A stretch of 64,000 bases of DNA, from the NCBI GenBank assembly GCA_963839165.1, contig CAWIUG010000045.1, positions 1 through 64,000 on the forward strand. The letters are read 5' to 3'. Below the pieces are notes generated by a model, which saw only the letters and a list, made by a program, of their open reading frames with translations, did no database searches and was not told where the DNA came from. Numbering within the stretch: the first letter of the stretch is position 1; each line of letters begins with the position of its first letter. The DNA comes from DATFVA01 sp963839165 (GTDB lineage Bacteria; Bacteroidota; Ignavibacteria; Ignavibacteriales; Ignavibacteriaceae). The position numbers and the translations under genes are program-made. This document shows positions 18,038 through 28,225 of this stretch, piece after piece.

Positions 18038-18496
18038 ATGCACAGAAAAATCTCATATATACGCGACCTCGAAACAATAGAAATTGAATTAAACAACAGT
18101 TCCGGTGGTATTCTTGCCTTTAATTTAGACGGCGAGAAAGCTATGCAGTATACAACAACGTTCCTGTACATTGATAAAAATATCTATTTCTTTCTTGATA
18201 AGGATGATGAGGTTTATGAAAAGATCAGTTTTAATAGTCCTGTAAGTTTTACTATTATCAAAGATGAAAGATTGAAAAAAAACAGGGGAAAAGAAGATAG
18301 TTATTATTTGTTCTCTGCTACTGTTCTCGGTTCAGTTAAGATAGTTGACGAGAAAAAAACCATCGATGATATTAAAGACAGATATCTCTCAAAATATTCC
18401 CTGAAGAAAGAAACTGAATCAAAAAACAGTCAGCCCAAAGAGCTGATAATGATAGATTCGGAAGAAATTCAGGCTGTCGAGGAAGAAGGTCTTTAG
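18038..18496 (+). CDS. Pyridoxamine 5'-phosphate oxidase-like FMN-binding protein
   Basis: About 152 residues from the ATG at 18038; the frame is open earlier but would overlap the helicase gene. The segment ILAFNLDGEKAMQYTTTFLYI followed by IYFFLDKDDEVYEKI and PVSFTIIKDE is the split-barrel pattern of the pyridoxamine phosphate oxidase-like superfamily. Many members bind FMN, but the substrate cannot be told. The C-terminal 40 residues are charged and look unstructured. The amidase gene begins two bases after its stop. Confidence 0.6.
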   Translation: MHRKISYIRDLETIEIELNNSSGGILAFNLDGEKAMQYTTTFLYIDKNIYFFLDKDDEVYEKISFNSPVSFTIIKDERLKKNRGKEDSYYLFSATVLGSVKIVDEKKTIDDIKDRYLSKYSLKKETESKNSQPKELIMIDSEEIQAVEEEGL

Positions 18497-18497
18497 T

Positions 18498-19526
18498 GTG
18501 AAGTATTACATCCTGCTTTTGTTAACAGGTTTTATCGCTGCGGGATGTTCATCTTTAAACCTATACTACGACGTACCTACCGAGTTAAAAGATCCCCAAA
18601 AAACACAGAACTATATCCTTGAGGCATCACCGTATCTTTCAAATCTCAAATTTTTCCTGGATCCGGGGCATGGAGGAGAAGACAGAAAGAATGAAGGTCC
18701 CCAGGGTATTGCGGTTGAAGCAGATGTAAACCTGAGAGTTGCATTATACCTTAGAGATTTCCTTCAGGATGCAGGCGCGGAAGTACTTATGTCGCGGGTG
18801 ACTGATAAAACCGTAGACTTAAAAGCCCGGTCGAAAATGGCTAATGAAAGCGGGGCGGATATCTTCATAAGTATACATCACAATGCTCCCCCGAAGGAGG
18901 GAGATGATTATACAAATTACACCTCTGTTTATTATCATGCTAAACCGGATGACTATGAATTTAATGCCTGCAACAAGGACCTTGCAAGATATATCGAAAG
19001 AGACCTGGCTTATGCTATGAGGAATTCGGGGGGACCCGGTTCTTTCGATGGAACTTATTCCGATTATAATATATATCCCGGTGAAGGATTTTCGGTTCTC
19101 AGGGAAACGCATATACCGGCTGTCTTAATTGAATGCGGATTTCATACTCATCACCTTGAAGAGCGTCTCCTTGCGATTGACGAATTTAATAAAATAGAAG
19201 CATGGGGAATATTCAAAGGACTATACCGCTATTTTAAGGCAGGTGTTCCGGAAGTCAGACCTTTATTCAGCGATACATTATTCAAAGCAGACAGTGTCAA
19301 CCTGAACTACAGCCTGACTGACAGCAGCGGCATTGATTCGGCTTCTATCATGGTAGAATTTGATTCTGTTAAAACTTTAAATTATACTTTCAGTCAGCAA
19401 ACAAATATTCTGAGTATAAATTTACAGAATGCCGAACCCGGATTTCATGATATTAAAGTTACAGCATCAAACAAAAACGGTAACCACAATTTTCCATTCA
19501 GAAATAAAATACTAGTAACGGAATAA
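18498..19526 (+). CDS. N-acetylmuramoyl-L-alanine amidase, lipoprotein
   Basis: The 342-residue protein starts at a GTG. A lipoprotein signal ends in GFIAAGC (lipid cysteine near 17). The Amidase_3 catalytic domain runs from about 50 to 255, with the zinc-site motifs LDPGHGGED, EADVNLRVA, SIHHNA and VLIECGFHTH. It cleaves the amide bond between the glycan and the peptide of peptidoglycan. The last 90 residues look like a small beta domain. Being lipid-anchored suggests action at the cell wall from the membrane. Confidence 0.9.
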   Translation: MKYYILLLLTGFIAAGCSSLNLYYDVPTELKDPQKTQNYILEASPYLSNLKFFLDPGHGGEDRKNEGPQGIAVEADVNLRVALYLRDFLQDAGAEVLMSRVTDKTVDLKARSKMANESGADIFISIHHNAPPKEGDDYTNYTSVYYHAKPDDYEFNACNKDLARYIERDLAYAMRNSGGPGSFDGTYSDYNIYPGEGFSVLRETHIPAVLIECGFHTHHLEERLLAIDEFNKIEAWGIFKGLYRYFKAGVPEVRPLFSDTLFKADSVNLNYSLTDSSGIDSASIMVEFDSVKTLNYTFSQQTNILSINLQNAEPGFHDIKVTASNKNGNHNFPFRNKILVTE

Positions 19527-19537
19527 CAGGGTAGTAA

Positions 19538-21166
19538 ATGCTGAATTATGTCTGGCTTGGATTGCTGGTTCTGGGAATCGGAACCGCGCTGGTTACCGAT
19601 ATTTCAAATCAGAGCTCGGATAAATACAGAAATAATGAACCGTTCCAGGCAGAGATAATTCTCAACGGAGCGATTGATTCCTCCGAAGCCGGAACCTACA
19701 ACGCAAAGATCTTTGTCAATAGGTCCAATTTCAATAATTTTTATTCAGAAAAAACCGACAGCTCCATTCAGCTCCCTGCCAGTGTAACCCTCAACCCTGC
19801 TAAATCCAGCGGATCAATCGTTATTGATATAAATAACTCTGCTCCTGAAATCTGGCAGCGTATGGCAAGAGCGTCGGGAGAGAAGAATGACCTTACCGGG
19901 TCGATCACCTATAACGCTGGAAATGATAATACGCTTAAGGCAAGGGTTATTCTTGAAAGCGTTTCATTTCTAAAGCTGAAAGACATAACAAATGCTGCGC
20001 TCGATTACGCCGGCACTGCTGTAAATATAGCTATAGGACTCATTGGTATTATGGCACTCTGGCTCGGGGTAATGAAAGTGGCTGAAGAAGCAGGACTAAT
20101 CTCGCTGATCGCAAGATGGCTAAGGCCCGTTATGAAGAGATTATTTCCGGATGTGCCTTCAGATCATCCTGCAATGGGATCGATGATAATGAACATTTCA
20201 GCAAATATGCTGGGACTTGGAAACGCGGCAACTCCCTTTGGATTGAAAGCTATGGAAGAACTTGACAGATTAAATCCTGACAAGGGTACTGCAACCAATT
20301 CGATGGTGACGTTCCTCGCAATAAATACGGCAGGACTTACACTTATACCCGCTACTGCAATCGCTGTCCGCGCAGCGGCCGGAAGTTCCGATCCCGCAAT
20401 CATCATCGGCACATCAATTTTTGGAGCAGCCTGTGCAACAACGGCGGGTATAACGGCTGCAAAGGTACTTCAGCAATTTCCCTTAAAAGAAGGTTTTTAT
20501 AGCTGGATAAGAAATCACCTTAAAGGCTTTCTGATATTTCTTTCTATTGTTTTGATAATCGTTCTCGCCGGGATAACCGGTGTAGGGACGCTCCTCTCAG
20601 GGTTCCAGCAGGTTATAAAACCTGAATATTTTAAAAGATTCATTGAAGTATTATCGATTGTTGCAATTCCGGCTTTAATTATTTTATTTATCGGCTATGG
20701 GGCTATAAAGAGGGTAAGAGTGTATGAACAATTTGTTGAAGGCGCAAAAGAAGGATTTAATATTGCTGTAAGAATAATTCCATATCTGGTAGCAATGCTG
20801 ATGGCGATAGGAATATTCAGAGCGGGGGGAGCGATGGACTGGCTTATTTACATCTTAAGACCGGTTACAGATTTTATAGGTATGCCCGCTGAAGCCCTTC
20901 CGATGGCTTTGATGCGGCCGCTATCAGGAAGCGGGTCGCTGGGTATAATGACTGAGATTATTAAAGTTCATGGTCCCGATTCATTCATTGGAATAATGGT
21001 ATCAACCTTTTTCGGCAGTACAGAGACAACATTTTATGTTCTGGCTGTATATTTCGGGGCTGTAAATATAAAGAATACAAGGCACGCTTTACCGGCAGGT
21101 CTCATTGCAGACATTGCCGGTATTCTTGGAGCCGTATTCATTGTGAGAATGTTATTCGGACATTAA
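19538..21166 (+). CDS. SpmA/SpmB-like nucleoside-recognition (Gate) membrane protein
   Basis: The protein has 542 residues. After an N-terminal membrane segment and a periplasmic-looking region to about 145, it has two blocks of membrane helices resembling SpmA (GLGNAATPFGLKAMEEL) and SpmB (MRPLSGSGSLGIMTEI). Such SpmA-SpmB fusions with a Gate domain are common in non-sporulating Bacteroidota. The transported or sensed molecule is not known. It follows the amidase gene by 11 bases. Confidence 0.8.
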   Translation: MLNYVWLGLLVLGIGTALVTDISNQSSDKYRNNEPFQAEIILNGAIDSSEAGTYNAKIFVNRSNFNNFYSEKTDSSIQLPASVTLNPAKSSGSIVIDINNSAPEIWQRMARASGEKNDLTGSITYNAGNDNTLKARVILESVSFLKLKDITNAALDYAGTAVNIAIGLIGIMALWLGVMKVAEEAGLISLIARWLRPVMKRLFPDVPSDHPAMGSMIMNISANMLGLGNAATPFGLKAMEELDRLNPDKGTATNSMVTFLAINTAGLTLIPATAIAVRAAAGSSDPAIIIGTSIFGAACATTAGITAAKVLQQFPLKEGFYSWIRNHLKGFLIFLSIVLIIVLAGITGVGTLLSGFQQVIKPEYFKRFIEVLSIVAIPALIILFIGYGAIKRVRVYEQFVEGAKEGFNIAVRIIPYLVAMLMAIGIFRAGGAMDWLIYILRPVTDFIGMPAEALPMALMRPLSGSGSLGIMTEIIKVHGPDSFIGIMVSTFFGSTETTFYVLAVYFGAVNIKNTRHALPAGLIADIAGILGAVFIVRMLFGH

Positions 21167-21179
21167 AAATAAAGTTATT

Positions 21180-22133
21180 ATGAAAGTTTTCATTACAAGA
21201 GAAATTCCCCAGGCAGCGTATGAGCTGTTAAGAAATAAAAATATTACTCTTAATATATACAGGGAGGATAAACCCATCCCATACGAACTGCTTAAAAAAG
21301 AAGTAAGGGATGTAGATGGAGTCATCTCACTTCTGACGGATAAATTTGATAAAGAGATAATCGACTCGATGAAACAGTGCAGAATTATAGCAAATTATGC
21401 TGTGGGATATAACAATATTGACGTAACATACGCCAATAACAAAGGGATAACCATTACAAATACACCAGATGTTCTTACTGATTCCACAGCCGACCTGGCA
21501 ATGACCCTGGTGCTGGCATGTTCAAGGAGGTTAGTAGAAGGGGAAGTGATGATGAGGAAGAATAAATTTAAGGGCTGGCAGCCGCAGCTTCTGCGTGGAA
21601 TAGAACTTAGAGAAAAAACCTTTGGTATTATCGGCGCCGGAAGAATTGGAACTGCCGTTGCTAAAAGAGCCGCTGGTTTCGGCGTGAATATTCTTTATTA
21701 TGACGGGAAAGAGAATCAGGAAATAGATTCTATAGGAGGTAAGAAAGTTTCTCTGAATAACCTGTTGAAAAGATCTGACATTATATCCCTGCACCTTCCA
21801 CTCACCGAAAGCACCTTTCATCTGCTTGATAAAGACAGACTAAGCCTGATGAAAGGAACCGCTGTATTTATTAATACTGCCAGGGGAGAAATTGTGGAAG
21901 AAAAAGAATTAATCAGGATGCTTCAGCAAAAAAGGCTTTTTGCGGCAGGATTTGATGTCTATGAGAACGAACCGAAAATAAATCCCGATCTGTTAAAACT
22001 AGATAACGTTATTCTGCTGCCTCACTTAGGAAGCGCTACATTTGAGGCCCGGGATGAAATGGCTAAACTAGCTGCCGGAAATGTAATTTCAGTATTGAAC
22101 GGAAAAGGAGCTATAACGCCGGTTTTGGTATAG
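21180..22133 (+). CDS. D-2-hydroxyacid dehydrogenase (glycerate/glyoxylate reductase type)
   Basis: The 317-residue protein has the two-domain form of the NAD(P)-dependent D-2-hydroxyacid dehydrogenases. The NAD motif GIIGAGRIGTAVAKR lies near 148-162, INTARGEIVEE carries the substrate Arg, ENEP the catalytic Glu and LPHLGSAT the catalytic His. The SRRLVEGE segment and overall likeness favour glyoxylate or hydroxypyruvate reductase. The true substrate cannot be read from sequence alone. Confidence 0.85.
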   Translation: MKVFITREIPQAAYELLRNKNITLNIYREDKPIPYELLKKEVRDVDGVISLLTDKFDKEIIDSMKQCRIIANYAVGYNNIDVTYANNKGITITNTPDVLTDSTADLAMTLVLACSRRLVEGEVMMRKNKFKGWQPQLLRGIELREKTFGIIGAGRIGTAVAKRAAGFGVNILYYDGKENQEIDSIGGKKVSLNNLLKRSDIISLHLPLTESTFHLLDKDRLSLMKGTAVFINTARGEIVEEKELIRMLQQKRLFAAGFDVYENEPKINPDLLKLDNVILLPHLGSATFEARDEMAKLAAGNVISVLNGKGAITPVLV

Positions 22134-22262
22134 CAGGGGAAGGGATATTTCTTAAACCAGACACCTTTTTTTGACCACTGCCGGTATAAACAGGCGCCGG
22201 GAAAATATTGATACTATCAATCTTTCTGGCTAATTTTGAATAATAAATTGGGAAAATCAAGT

Positions 22263-23384
22263 ATGATAGTCGGAATACCGAAAGAACAGCTTAACGAAGA
22301 GAAAAGAGTAGCATTAGCTCCCGCAGGGGTGGATGCTCTAACCCGAAAAGGCCACACAGTATATATACAGTCGTCTGCCGGTGAAGGAAGCCATTTCAGC
22401 GATGAAGATTATGAAAAAACCGGGGCCAAAATTGTATACACCGCAGATGAAATCTTCGGAAGAGCCGAACTTGTATTAAAGGTAACACCGGTAAATGACG
22501 CGGAATTAGAATTATTCAGAGAGAACCAGATCCTGTTTTCATTTCTGCATCTTGCTGTCGGTAAAAAACAAACCATTGAAAAACTAATGGACCGAAAAGT
22601 AACTGCAGTGGGATATGACCTTGTTGAAACCAACAACCGTCTTCCAGTACTGCAGGCGATGAGCGAAATTGCCGGACCCATTTCTATTCAGGTTGCGAGC
22701 AGATATCTTGAAAGCTATCCAAGAGAGGGCAGAGGAATACTTCTTGGAGGCATAACAGGAGTTGCTCCGGCCGCGGTTGTTATACTTGGTTCAGGGGTAG
22801 TCGGTACCACAGCTGCCAGAGCAGCTTTGGGTATCGGGGCACAGGTTATTGTGCTTGATAAAGATCTTGGACGTCTACGCAAGATTGATGAGCATTTCAG
22901 AAAGAAAATCACTACAGTAGTAGCGAACCCATACACTATAGAGAGAGGCGTTAAATTTGCAGATGTGCTTATAGGAGCAGTACTGATAAAAGGTGAAAAA
23001 ACTCCCCACCTGGTTACCGAAGATATGGTTAAGCAGATGAAGCCAGGGGCAGTAATAGTAGATGTATCGATTGATCAGGGAGGGTGTATCGAAACCAGCA
23101 GGCTTACCACATTAAGGGATCCCGTGTATGAAAAATACGGCGTCATCCATTATTGTGTGCCTAATATGCCTGCAATCGTTGCCCGTACTGCAAGTTATGG
23201 TTTGAATAATGCTTCACTTCCTTACATTCAGAATATTACTGATAACGGTCTCGGTAATGCCTTAATGGGTGATGAAGGTCTTGCGAAGGGGGTCTGCACA
23301 TACAACGGCTACTGTTCCAATGAACAAATAGCCAATACATTTAATGTAGAATTCAGAAAACTCAGAGTTTTCTCTACTAATTAA
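22263..23384 (+). CDS. ald: Alanine dehydrogenase
   Basis: About 373 residues from the ATG at 22263 (MIVGIPKEQ, the usual beginning); an in-frame TTG at 22236 lacks a ribosome site. It converts alanine to pyruvate and ammonia with NAD, or the reverse. It shows KEQLNEEKRVALAP near the N-terminus, the NAD-binding ILGSGVVGTTAAR, and DVSIDQGGCIETSR with the HYCVPNMPAIVARTAS block. It stands in a run of fermentation-type genes with the CoA-transferase downstream. Confidence 0.94.
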   Translation: MIVGIPKEQLNEEKRVALAPAGVDALTRKGHTVYIQSSAGEGSHFSDEDYEKTGAKIVYTADEIFGRAELVLKVTPVNDAELELFRENQILFSFLHLAVGKKQTIEKLMDRKVTAVGYDLVETNNRLPVLQAMSEIAGPISIQVASRYLESYPREGRGILLGGITGVAPAAVVILGSGVVGTTAARAALGIGAQVIVLDKDLGRLRKIDEHFRKKITTVVANPYTIERGVKFADVLIGAVLIKGEKTPHLVTEDMVKQMKPGAVIVDVSIDQGGCIETSRLTTLRDPVYEKYGVIHYCVPNMPAIVARTASYGLNNASLPYIQNITDNGLGNALMGDEGLAKGVCTYNGYCSNEQIANTFNVEFRKLRVFSTN

Positions 23385-23412
23385 AAACTATTAGAATCGA
23401 AGAAGTAAGCTA

Positions 23413-24768
23413 ATGACACCACTTGATGAACTAAAATCGAAGAATACTATCCCTACCAGTCTGATCAGCGCATACAATAAGAAGATAGTTACAGCAGAAG
23501 AAGCTGTACGCGTGATAAAATCAAAAGACAGAATAATACTGCAGGGCGGATGTGCTGTACCGCTTACGCTTATAAACGCCATGGTTAACAGAAAAGACAA
23601 TCTTTATGATGTGGAAATTCTGCATATATTAACTGTAGGGGAACTGCCTTATCTCAAACCAGGGATGGAGGGACATTTCAGGCACAACGCTTATTTTATA
23701 GGCGGAAATTCCCGTAATAGTGTGAATGAAGGAAGGGCGGATTTTACTCCCATTTACCTTTATGAATATCCCATGCTATTCACGAAAGGAATAATACCTG
23801 TTGATATAGCCTTTATTCATGTATCACTGCCCGATGAACATGGGTTCTGCAGTTACGGAGTTGATGTGGGTCCTATTAAAAGTCCGGCGGAAAAAGCGAA
23901 GGTAATAATCGCACAGGTGAATCCGAATATGCCCAGAACACTCGGCGATTCATTCATACATATCAATAAGATAAATTATATAGTAGAGGTTAATGAACCA
24001 ATACAGGAACTTCCGCAGGTAGATAAAAATATGCCGCCCCAGCTTGAAAACATTTACAGAAACATAGGGTCACATATATCGGAATTAATTGAGGATGGAT
24101 CCACTCTCCAGATGGGAATTGGGGCTATTCCCGATTCTGTATTAAGTTTCCTGTACGATAAAAAAGCACTGGGGATACATTCAGAAATGTTTTCAGACGG
24201 GATAATCGGACTGGTTGAATCCGGTATCATTACCAATGAAAAAAAGACCCTTCACAGGGGGAAAATAATCGCAGGCTTTGTGCTGGGAACGAAAAAGCTT
24301 TTCGATTTTATAGATAATAATCCTTTGATTGAATTCCACCCTCAGGAATACGTTAATGATCCCTTTGTGATTGCCAAGAATGATAATATGGTGGCTATAA
24401 ACTCAGCGATTGAAGTTGATATAACAGGCCAGGTCTGTTCTGATACAATAGGCACAAGGTTATATAGTGGTTTTGGAGGGCAGGTTGACTTTATACGAGG
24501 AGCAGCTCACTCTCAAAACGGAAAACCTATCATCGCTCTGCCTTCAACTACAAAAGACGGGAATATGTCAAGAATAGTTACCCAGATTAAACCCGGGGCA
24601 GGAGTAATAACCAACAGGGCCGATGTACATTATGTTGTTACAGAATATGGTGTGGCTCAGCTGTTCGGCAAATCTATCAGGGAGCGTGTACGGGAACTCA
24701 TCGGTATTGCACATCCCAAATTCCGTGATGAGCTGCAAAAATATGCAAAGGAAATTAAATATATTTAA
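23413..24768 (+). CDS. Acetyl-CoA hydrolase / 4-hydroxybutyrate CoA-transferase family protein
   Basis: The 451-residue protein has both halves of the family: an N-terminal CoA-transferase domain and a C-terminal AcetylCoA_hyd_C domain. The motif GIHSEMFSDGI holds the catalytic Glu that forms the CoA thioester, and GFGGQVDFIRGA and NRADVHYVVTEYGVAQL are conserved. It probably moves CoA between acetate and another acid. Which acid is uncertain, so I give no symbol. It starts 28 bases after alanine dehydrogenase. Confidence 0.87.
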   Translation: MTPLDELKSKNTIPTSLISAYNKKIVTAEEAVRVIKSKDRIILQGGCAVPLTLINAMVNRKDNLYDVEILHILTVGELPYLKPGMEGHFRHNAYFIGGNSRNSVNEGRADFTPIYLYEYPMLFTKGIIPVDIAFIHVSLPDEHGFCSYGVDVGPIKSPAEKAKVIIAQVNPNMPRTLGDSFIHINKINYIVEVNEPIQELPQVDKNMPPQLENIYRNIGSHISELIEDGSTLQMGIGAIPDSVLSFLYDKKALGIHSEMFSDGIIGLVESGIITNEKKTLHRGKIIAGFVLGTKKLFDFIDNNPLIEFHPQEYVNDPFVIAKNDNMVAINSAIEVDITGQVCSDTIGTRLYSGFGGQVDFIRGAAHSQNGKPIIALPSTTKDGNMSRIVTQIKPGAGVITNRADVHYVVTEYGVAQLFGKSIRERVRELIGIAHPKFRDELQKYAKEIKYI

Positions 24769-24771
24769 AAT

Positions 24772-25461
24772 ATGATAGCTGTAATTGGTGATGTGCATGG
24801 GTGCCTGTTCACTTTGCAGGAACTGGTGAAGAAAATAAGAAGTCTGTATCCTGCTATCCCTCTATACTGTGTAGGCGATCTGATTGACAGGGGGAACTTC
24901 AGCTTTGAGGTTCTTGAGTACGTTAAGAATGAAGGAATCAAATTCACCCCCGGCAACCACGATTATATGTTTTATTACTTTATCAAAAAACCTACTACAA
25001 ATATGGGAGCTTCGTGGATATATAACGGATTTGAGAGAACCATATCATCGTACGATAATAAGTTCGATAAAATTTCCGAACATCTCGACATTATCACCCA
25101 GGCCCCACTATTTTTTAATCTTCCCGAATGTTTCATTTCTCATGCAGGAGTTTCAAAATATTACAGTTCTTCACTGGATCCTGACCCGTTGAAGGATGTC
25201 GAAAAACTCGATGAAAAAATGCATGACAGCATCACCAGTGAACATGGAATTTTGTGGACGAGAGATGAATTAATGAACCTCGGGAAACTTCAGATCGTAG
25301 GACATACCCGTAAACAGGATGTTACTTTTCAAAAATGGAATAATGTTGCCTACATTGACACCTCAGTTTATACCTGCAACAAGCTTTCTGCCGTAATTGT
25401 TGACGATGGCGCAATAGCAGCTAAGCATTCTGTTCCTACCAATAACAGAGACGTTGACTAA
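24772..25461 (+). CDS. PPP-family serine/threonine protein phosphatase-like metallophosphoesterase
   Basis: The 229-residue protein has the metal-site motifs GDVHG (6-10), GDLIDRG (about 39-45) and GNHDYM (about 61-66), with later HAG and GHT histidines. These define the calcineurin-like phosphoesterases, and the spacing fits bacterial PrpA-like or ApaH-like enzymes. It may act on phosphoproteins or on dinucleotides such as Ap4A. It follows the CoA-transferase stop by 3 bases. Confidence 0.82.
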   Translation: MIAVIGDVHGCLFTLQELVKKIRSLYPAIPLYCVGDLIDRGNFSFEVLEYVKNEGIKFTPGNHDYMFYYFIKKPTTNMGASWIYNGFERTISSYDNKFDKISEHLDIITQAPLFFNLPECFISHAGVSKYYSSSLDPDPLKDVEKLDEKMHDSITSEHGILWTRDELMNLGKLQIVGHTRKQDVTFQKWNNVAYIDTSVYTCNKLSAVIVDDGAIAAKHSVPTNNRDVD

Positions 25462-25570
25462 TCATAAAACTATGAAACCATTATCCTGATATATGTAATC
25501 AAGTAGTTTGGTAATTCAGTTATAAATGAATTATCTTATAACGTTAAAATGAAATACACCGGAGGATAAA

Positions 25571-26017
25571 ATGTTTCGCTTTATTTACAGAACAAGCATA
25601 CCGGTTCTTGTTCTGATCATTTTCGGATTACAGGTTATACTTTCGTCGCCGGAAAGTTATGGTCAGGGATTGCTTAAAACATCCGATGTTCCCGGAGGCA
25701 GCGGAGGATCAACCAGTCAGCCTGAGGATACAGGCGGAAGCAGCTCGACTTTAATAATCGTAGGCGGGATAATTATCGCAGGTCTGTTAATCTATAAACT
25801 TGTTATCGATAAAGACAAGCCTGTTAAAGAGGAAAAACAGGATACTACCAAACAGGAGTCTTTACTAAGCACCCCAAAGAGTATTTTATCATCAGCAATA
25901 TCAAAGCAAGCAGAAATGACTGTGAATATTCCGATTAACATCTACCTGGGATTTCAAAATATTGATCCGGCTTTACGCGAGAGAAAATTCATAATGGGTG
26001 TTTCGTATAATTTTTAG
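25571..26017 (+). CDS. Unrecognised exported protein with one membrane segment
   Basis: The 148-residue protein has a good ribosome site (GGAGG 8 bases before the ATG). A signal peptide (residues 1-36) is followed by a Gly/Ser-rich linker, one membrane segment (STLIIVGGIIIAGLLIYKLV, about 60-79), a Lys/Gln-rich stretch and a C-terminal part ending in GVSYNF. A terminal Phe is typical of outer membrane strands, but there is no barrel here. I do not recognise the family. It stands alone before the ClC gene. Confidence 0.6.
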   Translation: MFRFIYRTSIPVLVLIIFGLQVILSSPESYGQGLLKTSDVPGGSGGSTSQPEDTGGSSSTLIIVGGIIIAGLLIYKLVIDKDKPVKEEKQDTTKQESLLSTPKSILSSAISKQAEMTVNIPINIYLGFQNIDPALRERKFIMGVSYNF

Positions 26018-26103
26018 CTAAAAAATAAACTGAAGTCTTTTCAAATGTTCGTGTCCATAATCTTATTTTCAGAATCCAATCCTGTTCTAATGTGGGAGAA
26101 GTG

Positions 26104-28173
26104 GTGAAAATATCTCTTAAGAAGATTTATTCACGTCTTTCCCTGCGAACCGCCTCTCTTTTTGAAAGAGCTAAAATGACCGAGCACACCTTTATGATTG
26201 TAATAGCGATCATAATTGGTGTTCTGGCCGGTTTTTCGGCCATAGGCATAAGAGCCATGATTAAATTCTTTTCGGATGTTTCTTTTCCTGGTCCTGGAAA
26301 CCTTCTTCAGAATATTATGGATACCCCCTGGGTTCTGATCCTGATCATTCCTATAATAGGCGGACTAATAGTCGGACCGATCATACATTACCTCGCTCCT
26401 GAAGCAAAAGGTCATGGAGTTCCCGAGGTTATGCAGGCGATTCTATTAAAAGGCGGGCAAATACGGGGAAGGGTCGCCTTTGTTAAAGCAGTAGCTTCAG
26501 CTATTTCGATTGGTACCGGGGGATCGGTAGGCAGGGAAGGACCTATTATCCAGATCGGTTCAAGTCTCGGCTCAGTCGTCGGCCAGTTCCTGCGTGTCTC
26601 CCCTAAAAGATTGAAAACCCTTGTAGGATGCGGAGCGGCCGCGGGTATAGCAGCGGCTTTTAATGCCCCGATAGCCGGAGCATTGTTTGCGGTAGAGATT
26701 GTGCTAATGGACTTTGCGGTTGCGCAGTTTTCGCCGATTGTTATTTCTTCAGTAATGGCCACGGTTATTTCACACACTTTTGAAGGAAACTTTGCCGCTT
26801 TCATCGTTCCCAAGTATCAGTTAGCCTCTCCGATGGAAATTGGTTTTTATTTTATATTAGGTGCGGCAAGCGGACTGGTTGCATATCTTTTCATAAAAAC
26901 TCTTTACTACTGCGAAGAAATATTTGATAACCGGATCAATATTCCTGAAAGCTTCAAACCTGCATTAGGGGGACTTGGAATTGGAATAATAGCTCTGGCC
27001 TTTCCTCAGGTTATGGGAGTCGGTTATGATTCTATAAACAACGCTCTGTATGGAAACATGATCTGGTATGTGGCGCTGATATTAATTTTTATGAAAATAC
27101 TGGCCACATCTCTTACTCTCGGTTCAGGAGGTTCAGGCGGTATCTTTGCGCCATCATTATTCATGGGTGCGATGCTCGGTTATTTCTTCGGATCTTTTGT
27201 GCATTCCTATTTCCCGGATATCACCGCTTCACCCGGAGCATATGCGCTGGTGGCGATGGGAGGACTCGTTGCAGGGACCACCAGAGCACCTATCACCGCT
27301 ATTATTATAGTCTTTGAGCTCACCAATGATTACCATATAATCCTCCCTTTGATGATTACCTGTATAATGAGTATGATCATTTCTTCAAAATTATCGAGAG
27401 AATCGATATACACGCTTAAACTTGTACTCAGAAATATCGGGTTAAAGGAGGGGATGGAAACCAATGTAATGGAATCGATTTATGTGAAGGATGTATACCG
27501 GAAAGAATTTGAGTCGATTCTCGTTACGGATAATTTCAGTCAGATCGTAAATAGGATTATCAGGGGAAAAGAGGCTGATTTTCCCGTGGTGGATTCGGAA
27601 GGGCACGTCAGCGGGATGATTTCCATTCATGATATAAAAGATTACCTGTACGAACGTGAATCGCTGCAGAACCTTCTGATTGCGGGCGACATCTCTAATC
27701 CATATTTTGAATCAATCTCACCTGATGAAAGCTGCCAGATCGCATTAGATAAACTCCGCAAATATTCTTTTGACGGACTGCCTGTTGTTACTGATACCAA
27801 CTCACGCAAAATTATCGGGGTTATCTGGAGGAAAGATATCCAGGATGCATACGACCGTGAAATCGAACGCAGAGAACTTACATCCAACCTTGCAAGCCTG
27901 ATAACAATGAAAGATGAAGAACCAATGGTTCATTTTATGGAAGGCTATTCAATAATTGAAGTAGCTCCTCCAAAAACTTTCATCGGGAAATCAATAAGGG
28001 AATTAAACATCAGACGGCAGTACGGTGTGGACGTTTTGTCAGTTAAGATCAAAGAGAAAAAGGGGGAGAGAATTAATGCTATTCCCAGTCCCGAGTATAT
28101 CATCAAAGCTAATGACACACTTATAATTGCCGGTGAAATAAAGAATATTAATTTTGTCAGGAACCTGGGGTAG
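26104..28173 (+). CDS. ClC-family chloride channel with CBS and TrkA-C domains
   Basis: About 689 residues from a GTG at 26104 (GTG at 26092 and 26101 are alternatives; GGGAG precedes 26104). The membrane part carries GTGGSVGREGP with the external gating Glu (about 145), NAPIAGALF and the GSGGSGGIFAPSLFMG selectivity motif. A pair of CBS domains follows, then a C-terminal RCK_C/TrkA-C domain (SIRELNIRRQYGVDVL). Where H+/Cl- antiporters such as E. coli ClC have a second Glu (FIIEEM), this one has FAVEIVL, so Ile takes the place of the proton Glu. That suggests channel-like or altered coupling. Confidence 0.9.
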   Translation: MKISLKKIYSRLSLRTASLFERAKMTEHTFMIVIAIIIGVLAGFSAIGIRAMIKFFSDVSFPGPGNLLQNIMDTPWVLILIIPIIGGLIVGPIIHYLAPEAKGHGVPEVMQAILLKGGQIRGRVAFVKAVASAISIGTGGSVGREGPIIQIGSSLGSVVGQFLRVSPKRLKTLVGCGAAAGIAAAFNAPIAGALFAVEIVLMDFAVAQFSPIVISSVMATVISHTFEGNFAAFIVPKYQLASPMEIGFYFILGAASGLVAYLFIKTLYYCEEIFDNRINIPESFKPALGGLGIGIIALAFPQVMGVGYDSINNALYGNMIWYVALILIFMKILATSLTLGSGGSGGIFAPSLFMGAMLGYFFGSFVHSYFPDITASPGAYALVAMGGLVAGTTRAPITAIIIVFELTNDYHIILPLMITCIMSMIISSKLSRESIYTLKLVLRNIGLKEGMETNVMESIYVKDVYRKEFESILVTDNFSQIVNRIIRGKEADFPVVDSEGHVSGMISIHDIKDYLYERESLQNLLIAGDISNPYFESISPDESCQIALDKLRKYSFDGLPVVTDTNSRKIIGVIWRKDIQDAYDREIERRELTSNLASLITMKDEEPMVHFMEGYSIIEVAPPKTFIGKSIRELNIRRQYGVDVLSVKIKEKKGERINAIPSPEYIIKANDTLIIAGEIKNINFVRNLG

Positions 28174-28225
28174 TAAATTTCTTCTGTTATAGGACTGCCA
28201 AAACAGTCAGCACCAGGCGGAGATC

